Assembly: GCF_030345795.1 (NCBI RefSeq)
Contig: NZ_JAUALB010000001.1
Location: 4,518,001 to 4,582,000 of the forward strand
Direction of reading: 5' to 3'
DNA: 64,000 nucleotides
Origin: Micromonospora sp. WMMA1363
GTDB taxonomy: Bacteria > Actinomycetota > Actinomycetes > Mycobacteriales > Micromonosporaceae
How positions within the stretch are numbered: the stretch's first letter is position 1; every line of letters begins with the position of its first letter. Both the position numbers and the translations under genes were made by a program. Positions 35,992 through 44,304 of this stretch are shown one piece after another. The notes under the pieces were generated by a model. That model was not told the DNA's origin and ran no database searches. It worked only from the letters and a program-made list of their open reading frames with translations.

Positions 35992-37088
35992 CGCTGGTTG
36001 ACCCGGCTCAGGGCGTCCGCCACACTCTGCAGAGGTGCGCCGAGGTAGCCAGCACCGACCGCGTAGTCGATGATCCGCCGCAGGTGGTTCGGCCCGCTGG
36101 GCAGTCGCTTGTGTACCCGAAACTCGGCTGCGGTGGCGTCGTCGAAGTGCTGCCGACGGCGGAAGTAGCTCTCGTACAGCGACATGACCCGGTGCCAGTA
36201 GCCACACTCGAGGTCCGGCAGCGTGGCGGGGTCGAAGGTGGCCGGCGCGATGTAGCGGGGAACGTGGAAGGACGGGTACTCGGCGAGCACATCGGAGATG
36301 TGACGCATCCGTACTGACGCCCCCACCGCGTGCAGCGTGCGGCCCCGGGCACGGGCGAAGTCGTCGACCACCGCGGTGATCAGCGCCGCCACGTGGTCGA
36401 CCGGCACGAGGTCGACGCAGGCGTCGAAATAGCCCGGGATCGCGCTGATCCGGCCTTCGGACAGGAGCTTCAGCACGACGTACAGGTTCTTGAAGTCACG
36501 GACCACGCCGGTGCGGGCGGCGCCGACGACGACGCTGGGCCGAATCACCACGGTCGGCAGGCTGTCCGTGGCGGCCTTGCGCACCAGCTGTTCCGCGGCG
36601 AGCTTGCTCTCCTCGTACGGGTTGCCGAACCGCTGCCCGACGTCGAGCTGGGACTCCAGGACGGTGCCCTCCCGCTCGCCGCACACGTACGCGGTGCTGA
36701 CGTGCACCAGCGGGGTGGACCGCTCACGGGCCAGCTCCAGCACGTGGGCCGTGCCGGTCGTGTTGATCGCCTGGTAGGCCTCCCGGGGCCGGCCGAAGTC
36801 GGTGATCGCAGCGGAGTGCACGATCAGGTCGAGCCCGTCCGCCAGGTCCGTCCAGGTGTCGTCGTCGAGGCCCAGCCGCGGGACGGTGACGTCTCCGGTG
36901 ACCAGCCGCACGGTGTCCGCCCGGTCGTCCGCCGCCGACGCGACGACCCGGCCGCCGTTGGCGATCAGCACTCGGGTGGTGTGTACCAGGCCGGACACTC
37001 GGTGCCCGGCCTTCAGCAGGCGGGCGCAGATCTCGGCGCCGACCAGGCCGGCCGCCCCGGTGACCAGGATCCGTTTCGGCTCGCTCAT
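35988..37088 (-). CDS. Extended SDR, thioester-reductase/NAD-epimerase type
   Basis: 366 residues from ATG 37088 (ATGA overlap with ACP stop). Rossmann start RILVTGAAGLVGAEICARLL (G11-x-x-G14-x-x-G17), LIVHSAAITDFGRPREAYQ, PLVHVSTAYVCGE with Ser/Thr131-132, and the catalytic Y158-x-x-x-K162 in NPYEESKLAAEQL. IRPSVVVGAARTGVVRDF and the helical C-terminus resemble thioester reductase (TD/male-sterility) proteins. Being next to the ACP gene, it may release the acyl chain from the ACP as aldehyde or alcohol. A sugar-type epimerase is a less likely alternative. Confidence 0.83.
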   Translation of the reverse strand: MSEPKRILVTGAAGLVGAEICARLLKAGHRVSGLVHTTRVLIANGGRVVASAADDRADTVRLVTGDVTVPRLGLDDDTWTDLADGLDLIVHSAAITDFGRPREAYQAINTTGTAHVLELARERSTPLVHVSTAYVCGEREGTVLESQLDVGQRFGNPYEESKLAAEQLVRKAATDSLPTVVIRPSVVVGAARTGVVRDFKNLYVVLKLLSEGRISAIPGYFDACVDLVPVDHVAALITAVVDDFARARGRTLHAVGASVRMRHISDVLAEYPSFHVPRYIAPATFDPATLPDLECGYWHRVMSLYESYFRRRQHFDDATAAEFRVHKRLPSGPNHLRRIIDYAVGAGYLGAPLQSVADALSRVNQR

Positions 37089-37345
37089 GCCCTTCCTCCG
37101 GTGTTCAGCTGCCGGCGAACCAGGTTCAGGACGTCTCCGGCGGTCGTCAGGTCCGTCGACTCGCTCAGGTCGAGCGAGGGCAGCCGGAACTGCCGTTCCA
37201 GGGCCATCGCCAGCTCGATCAGCCGGATCGAGTCGAACATCAGGTCGTCGCGCAACCGGGTCTCCGCCCCGACTCGTGGGAGTGGGTGCGGCGCCATCGC
37301 GGCGATGATCGCGTAACCGGTCGGTTCGTCGAACGCGTCGTCCAT
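37085..37345 (-). CDS. Acyl carrier protein
   Basis: 86 residues from ATG 37345 (one-base overlap with the preceding stop, TGATG). Four-helix ACP pattern with LRDDLMFDSIRLIELAMALE; Ser39 in D-S-I is the phosphopantetheine attachment site. LDLSESTDLTTAGDVLNLV is the usual third/fourth-helix part. It is the only carrier protein in the operon and the expected acceptor for the acyl group activated by the adjacent ligase (39015-40700). No phosphopantetheinyl transferase is nearby. Confidence 0.9.
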   Translation of the reverse strand: MDDAFDEPTGYAIIAAMAPHPLPRVGAETRLRDDLMFDSIRLIELAMALERQFRLPSLDLSESTDLTTAGDVLNLVRRQLNTGGRA

Positions 37346-39018
37346 CACGTCTCCTGTGTTGCGGCGCCGGTCCGTGCGTGCGGCTGTACACCGCCGCTGG
37401 AGAGCAGGTCCTGCGCCTCGTCGAGGGGGAGTTGCTGGTCCAGATATGCGCCGAGGCGCAGCAGGTCGTAGCCGATGTCGAGGGTGCGCTGCCAGCCATC
37501 CGCGGAGTCGAACGACGACGGGAACGCCTCTCCGCCCGAGGCCGACCGGATCTCGGTGATGTACTCCCGCAGGAGCGTGAGCAGACGCCGGGCGTCCTCC
37601 TCGCTGGTAGCCACGGTCGCGTACAGCCGTTCGGCGAGGACCCGGATCTGCGGGTACGTGCCGGGCAGCAGATCGAGTCGGGGCAGCAGCTCGGGATCGG
37701 GCGGCAGCGGGCTCACACCGTGCGCGCTGAGCAGGGCACGCAGCCCGCCGTTGACCGCACGCGCCGTGGTGAGCGCAGCGACCCCCCACTGTTTGCGGTC
37801 GAGTGCGCCCTGAAGATCCTCCATAGCATTCTCGATCATGAAATTTCCCCACATCAGTGCCATCGCGGCGGCGGCGAAGCGCGGCGCCGGCAGCGGTAGC
37901 AACGCGATCGCGCGGGGGTGCGGCGGCTCGGCACCGGCGAGGCCCAGGATCGGGCTGCTGATCGCCGGAGCGGGGGTGACGGCGCCGAGCGGCGCGGCCA
38001 TCGGGAGCCGCGGCGAGATCGGGACCCCCCGCCAGGTGATCCGGATCAGGCCGTACCGGAGGTAGGCGGCGATCAGCTCACCCGCATCGGCGACGCCGGT
38101 CCGCTCGGCGTCGGCCCTCAGTTCCGCGAGCGGTCGCCCCCAGACGACGCGCCGCCACACCCGCCTGGCGGCGTCGCCGAGGACAAAGACGTCACGGCGG
38201 TCACGTACCAGATGCACCTGGTCGTCGATTTGCCAGGTGGTCACTGCCGGCGCCCGGGCCACGACCAGCCGCTGCGGATCTTCGGCACAGCCGGGCACAC
38301 CGAGCTCCGCGACCAGGCGGATGCAGTCCCGCGTGTGCTCGGTCTGCCCACCGGCGTCGGGCTCCGCGTTGGTGATCTGCCAGTAGCGTTCGACCAGCGG
38401 ATTCCCGACGAGCCGGTCGAGCTGCAGCGAGAGCCACTTCGGCTCGATGTACGTCTCGCCGTGGCGTGCCAGGTAGCTCTTGGCGGCCTGCTCGAGCCCC
38501 GCCCGCGCCCACACCGCGGCCGACTCCACCTGATCCAGGGCGAGTAGGGCAACGGAGTGCCGGATGGACTGCCGCGCGTGCTCCGCCCACCACCGGGTCA
38601 TGACGGCGGCGAAGTCGTCGTACGCGAGGTGGTCGCGGATCTTCCCGACCAGGTCCGGGCGGTGCACGACGTGCGCCCGGAGCAGCCGTTGACACCGGTT
38701 GAGCAGGTGCTCGTCCAGCGCAGCGATACGGCGCGCGGTGCGTCCGACGTAACCGTTGACCTCCTGGAGGTGGTCCACGATCTGGCCGACGGACCGGGTG
38801 CGGATTTCCACCCGCCGCCCGTCGATGAAGAAGATCGTCGGCATCGTCGGCAGGTCGGCCTCCTGATCGGCGACCAGGAGGAAGTCGATGTCGGAGCGCG
38901 AGTTGCCGAAACCCTCGGCTATGGAGCCCTCCAGGACGAGTGCGGCACTCGCGGGGTGACCGACACGCTCCAGCGTCTGGGTTGCGAGTGATCTGATCTC
39001 GGCCTCGTCGAGGATCAC
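37345..39018 (-). CDS. Nucleotidyltransferase with helical and PqqD-like sections
   Basis: 557 residues from GTG 39018 (GTGA overlap). Residues 27-50, LVLEGSIAEGFGNSRSDIDF, carry the full polymerase-beta-type motif: G31-S32 and D43-x-D45. A HEPN-like helical part follows (about 145-210, SVALLALDQVESAAVWARAG). Residues about 262-328 (WQIDDQVHLVRDRRDVFVLG, RRVWRRVVWGRPLAEL) resemble PqqD-type peptide/substrate-binding domains. The last 200 residues are helical again. I know no standard family with this order. It may adenylylate or nucleotidylate a small molecule or the carrier-bound intermediate; that is inference from the intact catalytic residues. Confidence 0.75.
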   Translation of the reverse strand: MILDEAEIRSLATQTLERVGHPASAALVLEGSIAEGFGNSRSDIDFLLVADQEADLPTMPTIFFIDGRRVEIRTRSVGQIVDHLQEVNGYVGRTARRIAALDEHLLNRCQRLLRAHVVHRPDLVGKIRDHLAYDDFAAVMTRWWAEHARQSIRHSVALLALDQVESAAVWARAGLEQAAKSYLARHGETYIEPKWLSLQLDRLVGNPLVERYWQITNAEPDAGGQTEHTRDCIRLVAELGVPGCAEDPQRLVVARAPAVTTWQIDDQVHLVRDRRDVFVLGDAARRVWRRVVWGRPLAELRADAERTGVADAGELIAAYLRYGLIRITWRGVPISPRLPMAAPLGAVTPAPAISSPILGLAGAEPPHPRAIALLPLPAPRFAAAAMALMWGNFMIENAMEDLQGALDRKQWGVAALTTARAVNGGLRALLSAHGVSPLPPDPELLPRLDLLPGTYPQIRVLAERLYATVATSEEDARRLLTLLREYITEIRSASGGEAFPSSFDSADGWQRTLDIGYDLLRLGAYLDQQLPLDEAQDLLSSGGVQPHARTGAATQET

Positions 39019-40700
39019 GCGGGAACCCCCGGTTCGACGATCGCGGCTTTCAGGGTTCCCTCCTGTAGGTGCTGCCACATCCCACGACGGCGTGGCTTAC
39101 CGCTGGTGGTGCGCTGGATCAGGCCGCTGCCGCCAACTGCGAACCGGATTCGCGGATCGTGCCCCAGGCGGGAGCGCAGGGTGTGGTAGGCGCTTTCCTC
39201 CCAGCCGTGGCGCTCGCCCTCGACGAGCACCAGGACGCCGGCACGTTCGGTCTCCGGTGCGCTGATCACCACACAGCGGTTGGCGGGCAGGCCGGTCGCC
39301 TCGACGACCGCCGCCTCGAGGTCCTCGACGTAGACGTTGCGCCCCCGGATCTTGAGGCTGTCGCCCATCCGGCCCAGTACGAACAGCTGGCCGGCGTGTA
39401 GGAAGCCGGCGTCGCCGGTGCGCAGGCCATCCCGGGTGAAGCGGGTGCCGCCGGAGTCGGCGTCGTTGGTGTAGCCCGCGGTGACCGTTTCCCCGCTGAC
39501 TCTGATCTCACCGAGTCGGCCCGGCGGCAGCTCGACGCCGTCCTGGTCAACGATGCTGATCCGGGTGTCGAGGCGTGGGCCGCCGCAGCCGGTCAGCCAA
39601 CCGGCGCGCGTCGACACCGGCTCCTCGCCGAGGTGGAACTGCCGGGTGAGCTCGACCTGGTGGCCGAATCGCAGAGCGTCCGGCCTCACCTGCACCACCA
39701 GCGGAGGCACACCAGGGTCAGTGCCGGTCACCCCGAGCGTCGTCTCTGCCATCCCATACGCGGGGGTGAACGCGCTGCGGTCGAAGCCCGCGGCGGCAGT
39801 GGCCTCGACAAACTTGTCGAGCACCGCGGGGTCGATGGTCTGCGCGCCGACGAACGCGGTCCGCCATCCGGAGAGGTCCCAGCCGGCGATGCGCTCGGCG
39901 GAGATCCGCTCCACCGCGTACTCGTACGCGAACGGAGGCGCGGCTGTGATCGTGGCCCGGGTCATGCACTCCAACCAGCTGCTCGGATCGCGCAGGAACT
40001 GCGCGGGCCGCATCAGCCACAGGTCTGCCTGACTACAGACGGCGGTGAGTAGGGTGCCGATGAGGCCCATGTCGTGATAGAGCGGCAGCCAGGTCGCCAT
40101 CGAGTCGTCCTCGCTCCAGGCACTCCACGCCCGGGTGCAGGAGACGTTGACGGCGAGGTTCCGCCAGGTGACCGGCACGCCCCGCGGGACGCCGGTGGAG
40201 CCGGAGGTGAACTGTAGGATCGCCAGGTCGTCGGGGCCCGCTTTGGACACCTCGATTGGTTCCTCGGCCTCGCCGTGTAGGAAGGCGCGGCCGGACAGGT
40301 CCGCCGTGGCCAGAGCCAACTCGGCCAGGTCCTGGTATCGCTCGGTGGTGACCATCAGAGCCGGTCGGGCACGACGCAGGATGTTCGAGACGAGCTCGAC
40401 GTACTCGGTGCTGCGGGTGAGGCTGGGTGGGGTGATCATGCAGGGGGTGAGGCCCGCGGCCCAGGCCCCGAAGTACGCGCAGAGCGTCGGGTAACTCGTC
40501 GGCATGAGCAGGCAGACCACATCTCCGGGCTGGGCGCCGGCAGCGGTCATCGCCGCCGCACTGCGCCGGGCCGCGAGAGACAGGTCCGCGTACGAGTGGT
40601 AGTCCCAGCTGTCCCCTTCGGCAAGGAACCGGACCCCCTTGTCCGGCCGGGGATCGACCAGCCAGTCGCGAACATCGCTGAAATCCAGGGTGGTGGTCAC
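39015..40700 (-). CDS. Fatty acyl-AMP ligase (FAAL-like ANL enzyme)
   Basis: 561 residues from GTG 40700 (GTGA overlap). P-loop LQFTSGSTGVPRGVPVTW (residues 162-179), WLPLYHDMGLIGTLLTAV, FTPAYGMAETTLGVTG, then GRLGEIRVSGETVTAGY, LRTGDAGFLHAGQLFVLGRM and the hinge SLKIRGRNVYVEDLE; C-terminal TTSGKPRRR supplies the catalytic Lys. LPLYHDMGL and the YxEDLE hinge are hallmarks of FAALs, which activate acids as adenylates and transfer them to an ACP, here presumably the ACP two genes downstream. The acid is unknown. Confidence 0.9.
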   Translation of the reverse strand: MTTTLDFSDVRDWLVDPRPDKGVRFLAEGDSWDYHSYADLSLAARRSAAAMTAAGAQPGDVVCLLMPTSYPTLCAYFGAWAAGLTPCMITPPSLTRSTEYVELVSNILRRARPALMVTTERYQDLAELALATADLSGRAFLHGEAEEPIEVSKAGPDDLAILQFTSGSTGVPRGVPVTWRNLAVNVSCTRAWSAWSEDDSMATWLPLYHDMGLIGTLLTAVCSQADLWLMRPAQFLRDPSSWLECMTRATITAAPPFAYEYAVERISAERIAGWDLSGWRTAFVGAQTIDPAVLDKFVEATAAAGFDRSAFTPAYGMAETTLGVTGTDPGVPPLVVQVRPDALRFGHQVELTRQFHLGEEPVSTRAGWLTGCGGPRLDTRISIVDQDGVELPPGRLGEIRVSGETVTAGYTNDADSGGTRFTRDGLRTGDAGFLHAGQLFVLGRMGDSLKIRGRNVYVEDLEAAVVEATGLPANRCVVISAPETERAGVLVLVEGERHGWEESAYHTLRSRLGHDPRIRFAVGGSGLIQRTTSGKPRRRGMWQHLQEGTLKAAIVEPGVPA

Positions 40701-43354
40701 GCGGACGTCCCATCCGTGTCGTGGAGGATCGTGATCGTGCCGGTGCCGCCGTCCATCCGGACCGTCATCCCGGTTTCCAGCTCCCGGGTGGCGCCCTTGG
40801 CCTTGACGATCGTCGGTACGCCCAGCTCGCGTGCCACGATCGCGACGTGGGTCAGCGGGCTTCCACGCTCGATGATCAGTCCGGTCGCCGACGGTAGTGC
40901 GGCGACCCAGCCCGGGTCGGTGCTGTAGGCGACGACGATGCCGCCGTTGACGTTCTGCGGTCGCGTCGTGACGACGACCCGCCCGGTCGTGGTGCCCGGG
41001 GACGACGGCGTCCCGCGCAGCTCACGGACACCGGTGCGGGTGGCCCGGCCGACGGTCCAGCCGGCGGCCTCGAGGTTGCCCGCCCAGTAGGGTGCGCCGT
41101 ACGTCCGGAAGCGTGGTGGCGCGAACATCTTTGCCTGTCGCTCCCGGGTGCGCCGACGCGCCGCCACGATGTCGCGCAGCTCGTCGTGAGCGATCTTGCC
41201 CTCGTATGCCCCGGCGAGTTCGTCGAGGCGTAGCAGGAACACGTCCTCGAACCGCTCGATTGCCCCCACCTGCTGCAGGTGCCGGCCGAGTGAGCGGAGC
41301 ATCTGCTTGGCCGACCCGAACGCCCTCGTCCGGCAGAACCGCAGTCGCTCGCGCGCCGCCAGTGACCGTGACACCTTGCGGCGGGCCAGTTCGTAGATCC
41401 AGCGTCGTGGCCCCCGCAGGTGCTGGTCAAGATACTCCTGCGCCCTGTCGTCCCCGGCTGCTTCCGGCGGAGCCTGTAGCGCGTCGCGCAGCATCAGGTA
41501 GAGGCTCGACGGATCCTCGTGCAGGTCCGGCACCTCGAGCTTGAGTTCGTCGGGGCTGCGGTAGCCGTGCGCCTTCACGTAGCCGTCGACCGCCGCGAGC
41601 AGGGTGGTGTGCCCGGCAGCAGCGAGCGCGGCGGGGATCGCCGCCGGATCGGTCTCCGTCACCAGGCGGCGCAACTCGTCGTCGGCCTTGACGGTGGCCG
41701 CTAGCGCGGCCAACTCGCGGGCCGGCTCGGCGGACTCGACGTCGGCGCCGGGCCGGGCGGCGGCCCAGGCCAGCCACTCGGGGGCGTGTGGGAGCCAGCG
41801 CCGGCCGAGCATCGTGAGGACACCCATCGACAGCAGAATCGTGGAGTCGAGCATCTGCATCGGACCCCACCGCCTGTTGAGGCCACGGATCAGGTCCTGG
41901 AACGCCCGGTACACCTCGTCGGCGGGCATCGCGGCGTAGTCGCGCTTGTCGAAGACCGCGTACTGCTCGTAGAAGTACGTGATGAACCGCTGGACGTCAC
42001 GGTCCATGCGGAAGTACTTCCAGAAGAAGGTCGCGCAGGTGATCAGTCGTGCGCGCCGGCGTTCCCACGCCGAGTCGAACTCGTACGGGTACAGCCCCTC
42101 GGCGATCTCATCGGGCAGCGCCTCGTCCACGCCCATGGCGACCTCGAGCAGCTTGCGGTTGACACCGTAGAAGGGCGCGATCCGCTGGAGGCGATACCAG
42201 TTGATGAGGTTGTAGTAGACGCGGCCGTGGAAGCTGCCGAGTAGCGCGGGCAGCCATTCGTGCATCTGCGCGAGCTGCCTCTCGGGAACGCGTAGCGAGC
42301 GCGCGTAGCTCTCGTACACCGCGCCGTAGACCGTCGAGGCAAAAGTGAAGGTCAGCGGGGACGTGATCCCCCGAAAGCTCTCCACGATGTTTGAGTTGTC
42401 CCAGATCCGCAGCTCGCCTACGGGCCCGGCCGTGGCCGGCACAGTGGTGATCGGACGGCTTTGCAGGATCCACAGCTGGCCGTCCGCGACCGCCCACTCG
42501 ATGTCCTGCGGCGCGCCGAAGGCGTCGCTGATGGCGCGGCCTGCCTCCCGCAACGTGCCGAGGTCGACCCGGTCGAGTGACAGCCCCGCACGATCGGCGT
42601 CCGGCACCTCGACGACGTCGACACCGCCGCCGGCTGCGGGCTCGTACCGCTCCGACTTGTCGCCGATCTCCGTTTCCAGAACCGCTCCGGTGACCGCGTC
42701 GAGGGTCACGGTGTCCGCATCCACAGCGCCGGAGACGATGCCCTCGCCGAGGCCGTAGACAGCGCTGACCACGTACCGGTCGCCGGCACCGGTCGTCGGA
42801 TCGGCGGTGAACATCACACCGCTGACCTCCGAGTGGACCATCTGCTGGACGAGCACACCCATGCCGGTCGTGCGTAGCGACAGGCCGTTGCGCAGCCGGT
42901 AGGTCAGCGAGCGGGCTGAGAACGCGGATGCCCAGCAGTCCTTGACCCGGTCGAGGACCTCGTCGGCCCCGGTCACGTTGAGGAAGGTGTCGAACTGGCC
43001 GGCGAAGGAGTACTTGTCGCCGTCCTCCTCCAGACCGGACGAGCGCACGGCGACACTGCCGCCGCCTGCGGCACGGTACGCCGCCTGGATCGGGTTGGCG
43101 AGATGGTCCGGGATGACGGTCGCCCGCATCCGTCGGATGACCTCGGCCGCGACGCGCTCCGGTTCCTCCTCGGCACCCGTCAGCAGTACGTCGATGTCGT
43201 CGACATATTCCAGGAAGGCGGCGAAGACGTCACTGGGAATTGCGCTCCAGCGCGGAACAAGAACGCCAAGACGCCTCATCGCCGCCAGATTGGACGCCTT
43301 GGCACCCATAGTTCGCCATTCCATGATGTCGGTTTCGCTGGCGGCAGTTGACAA
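40697..43354 (-). CDS. PEP synthase/PPDK-like phosphotransferase
   Basis: 885 residues if TTG 43354 is the start: AAGGAGGAAGG (43355-43365) directly precedes it, whereas the in-frame ATG at 43390 has no signal. N-terminal ATP-grasp: MGAKASNLAAMRRLGVLVPR, SVAVRSSGLEEDGDKYSFAG, SGVMFTADPTTGAGDRYV and QLWILQSRPITTV. A middle region of about 430 residues (GITSPLTFTFASTVYGAVYE, YYNLINWYRLQRIAPFYGV) resembles rifampin-phosphotransferase-like proteins. The C-terminal swivel domain has the catalytic His in ERGSPLTHVAIVARELGVP. So it likely transfers the beta-phosphate of ATP through His to a small molecule. The PEP/pyruvate barrel of true PEP synthase is absent. First gene of the operon. Confidence 0.85.
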   Translation of the reverse strand: MSTAASETDIMEWRTMGAKASNLAAMRRLGVLVPRWSAIPSDVFAAFLEYVDDIDVLLTGAEEEPERVAAEVIRRMRATVIPDHLANPIQAAYRAAGGGSVAVRSSGLEEDGDKYSFAGQFDTFLNVTGADEVLDRVKDCWASAFSARSLTYRLRNGLSLRTTGMGVLVQQMVHSEVSGVMFTADPTTGAGDRYVVSAVYGLGEGIVSGAVDADTVTLDAVTGAVLETEIGDKSERYEPAAGGGVDVVEVPDADRAGLSLDRVDLGTLREAGRAISDAFGAPQDIEWAVADGQLWILQSRPITTVPATAGPVGELRIWDNSNIVESFRGITSPLTFTFASTVYGAVYESYARSLRVPERQLAQMHEWLPALLGSFHGRVYYNLINWYRLQRIAPFYGVNRKLLEVAMGVDEALPDEIAEGLYPYEFDSAWERRRARLITCATFFWKYFRMDRDVQRFITYFYEQYAVFDKRDYAAMPADEVYRAFQDLIRGLNRRWGPMQMLDSTILLSMGVLTMLGRRWLPHAPEWLAWAAARPGADVESAEPARELAALAATVKADDELRRLVTETDPAAIPAALAAAGHTTLLAAVDGYVKAHGYRSPDELKLEVPDLHEDPSSLYLMLRDALQAPPEAAGDDRAQEYLDQHLRGPRRWIYELARRKVSRSLAARERLRFCRTRAFGSAKQMLRSLGRHLQQVGAIERFEDVFLLRLDELAGAYEGKIAHDELRDIVAARRRTRERQAKMFAPPRFRTYGAPYWAGNLEAAGWTVGRATRTGVRELRGTPSSPGTTTGRVVVTTRPQNVNGGIVVAYSTDPGWVAALPSATGLIIERGSPLTHVAIVARELGVPTIVKAKGATRELETGMTVRMDGGTGTITILHDTDGTSA

Positions 43355-44295
43355 CCTTCCTCCTTGGACAGTGTGTTGGTCGATCGACATGTGGCGTCCG
43401 GCCGGGCGCGCCAACGGCAGGCGTGGCGACCGCCCTCCCGCACGAATGTCGGCAGTTCAAGCGGCTCTTTGTTGAATGGCGAGCACATGGATCCGTGGCG
43501 CGAATCCGTGTTCGTCGTACGGGATACGAATTCGCGAGCCGGCCGGTGCGACGGATGGGCTGGATCAGCGCGCGTCGCCAGCGGTCAGCCGGTTGATCCA
43601 ACCTTGGATCTTGTGGTCTCGGGTGCTGTCTTGGTTGGCTCGCCTGACGCGGGTGATGTTACCTGCCAACCCTGGGTGTCTACGTCCACTCTGCAGTCCC
43701 CGTAACTGCGGCGCGCGTTACGAGGGTGGTGAGATTTCCGCGCAAACGAGGTCTCATGTTGCTTCCTCTTCGGTTCTGCGCAGGTCAGGGGGAGTCGGGG
43801 TTGACGTCTCGTATCGAACAGAAGGCCGGTTATCGACGGCGCGACCGCTTGTAGGTTCCGCTATCCGGTACCCGGCTCCCTTGTGGCGTGAATTGCTTCC
43901 GATTGCAGCATGCCTGCACTGATACCCGTCGAGGGTAGTAAGGGCATCGGTGCTCGCGATGAGGGAATATTACAGCGAACCCTCTTCGGGTTCTAACCGC
44001 CTGCCGATGCTGGCGAAGTTCTCTTGTTTCAGGCTCTACATTGCAGCAACAAAGGCTTCACGAAACTTCACGCTAGGTGATCCTGTGAAGGGTTTGCAGA
44101 AGGCGGGGGATGGTCGTCCGACACGAACAGTAACTACTTAACGTCGGGTGACCTGTGTCACTGTAGCGTCGTCGTCTCTCGTGCAGGTCGCCGGGGCTCA
44201 CCCAGGGCGTTCACAGGAATACGATTTGTTCTTCGGGTGATCACCACGGCACCCGCTACTGAGCCGATCTCAGTGACTTCGTGGTCGGAACCCGT
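43355..44295. promoter_or_regulatory. Long leader/promoter region of the nine-gene operon
   Basis: About 940 bp without a credible gene, AT-richer than the rest, between the operon start and ISKra4 copy 2. Two palindromes stand out: GATCCAA-cc-TTGGATC at 43596-43611 (perfect) and gaaccc-tcttc-gggttc at 43977-43993. The direct repeat cttcacg occurs twice near 44055-44075. The operon promoter and any operator must be here. Short frames such as 43950-44141 lack codon bias and start signals. Confidence 0.5.
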
Positions 44296-44304
44296 ATTCG
44301 AATT

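Larger units (their letters stand above)
32263..43354 (-). other. Nine-gene overlapping biosynthetic operon of unrecognised type
   Basis: Gene order in transcription: PEP-synthase-like (40697-43354), acyl-AMP ligase, nucleotidyltransferase/PqqD-like, ACP, SDR reductase, NDP-kinase-like, UbiA-like, LLM oxidoreductase, AfsA-like (32263-33222). All eight junctions overlap, six by 4 bases (ATGA or GTGA) and two by 1 base (TGATG). This requires one transcript and translational coupling. No transporter, regulator or protease is included. The block is complete and shows no frameshift, unlike most of the window. Confidence 0.85.
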
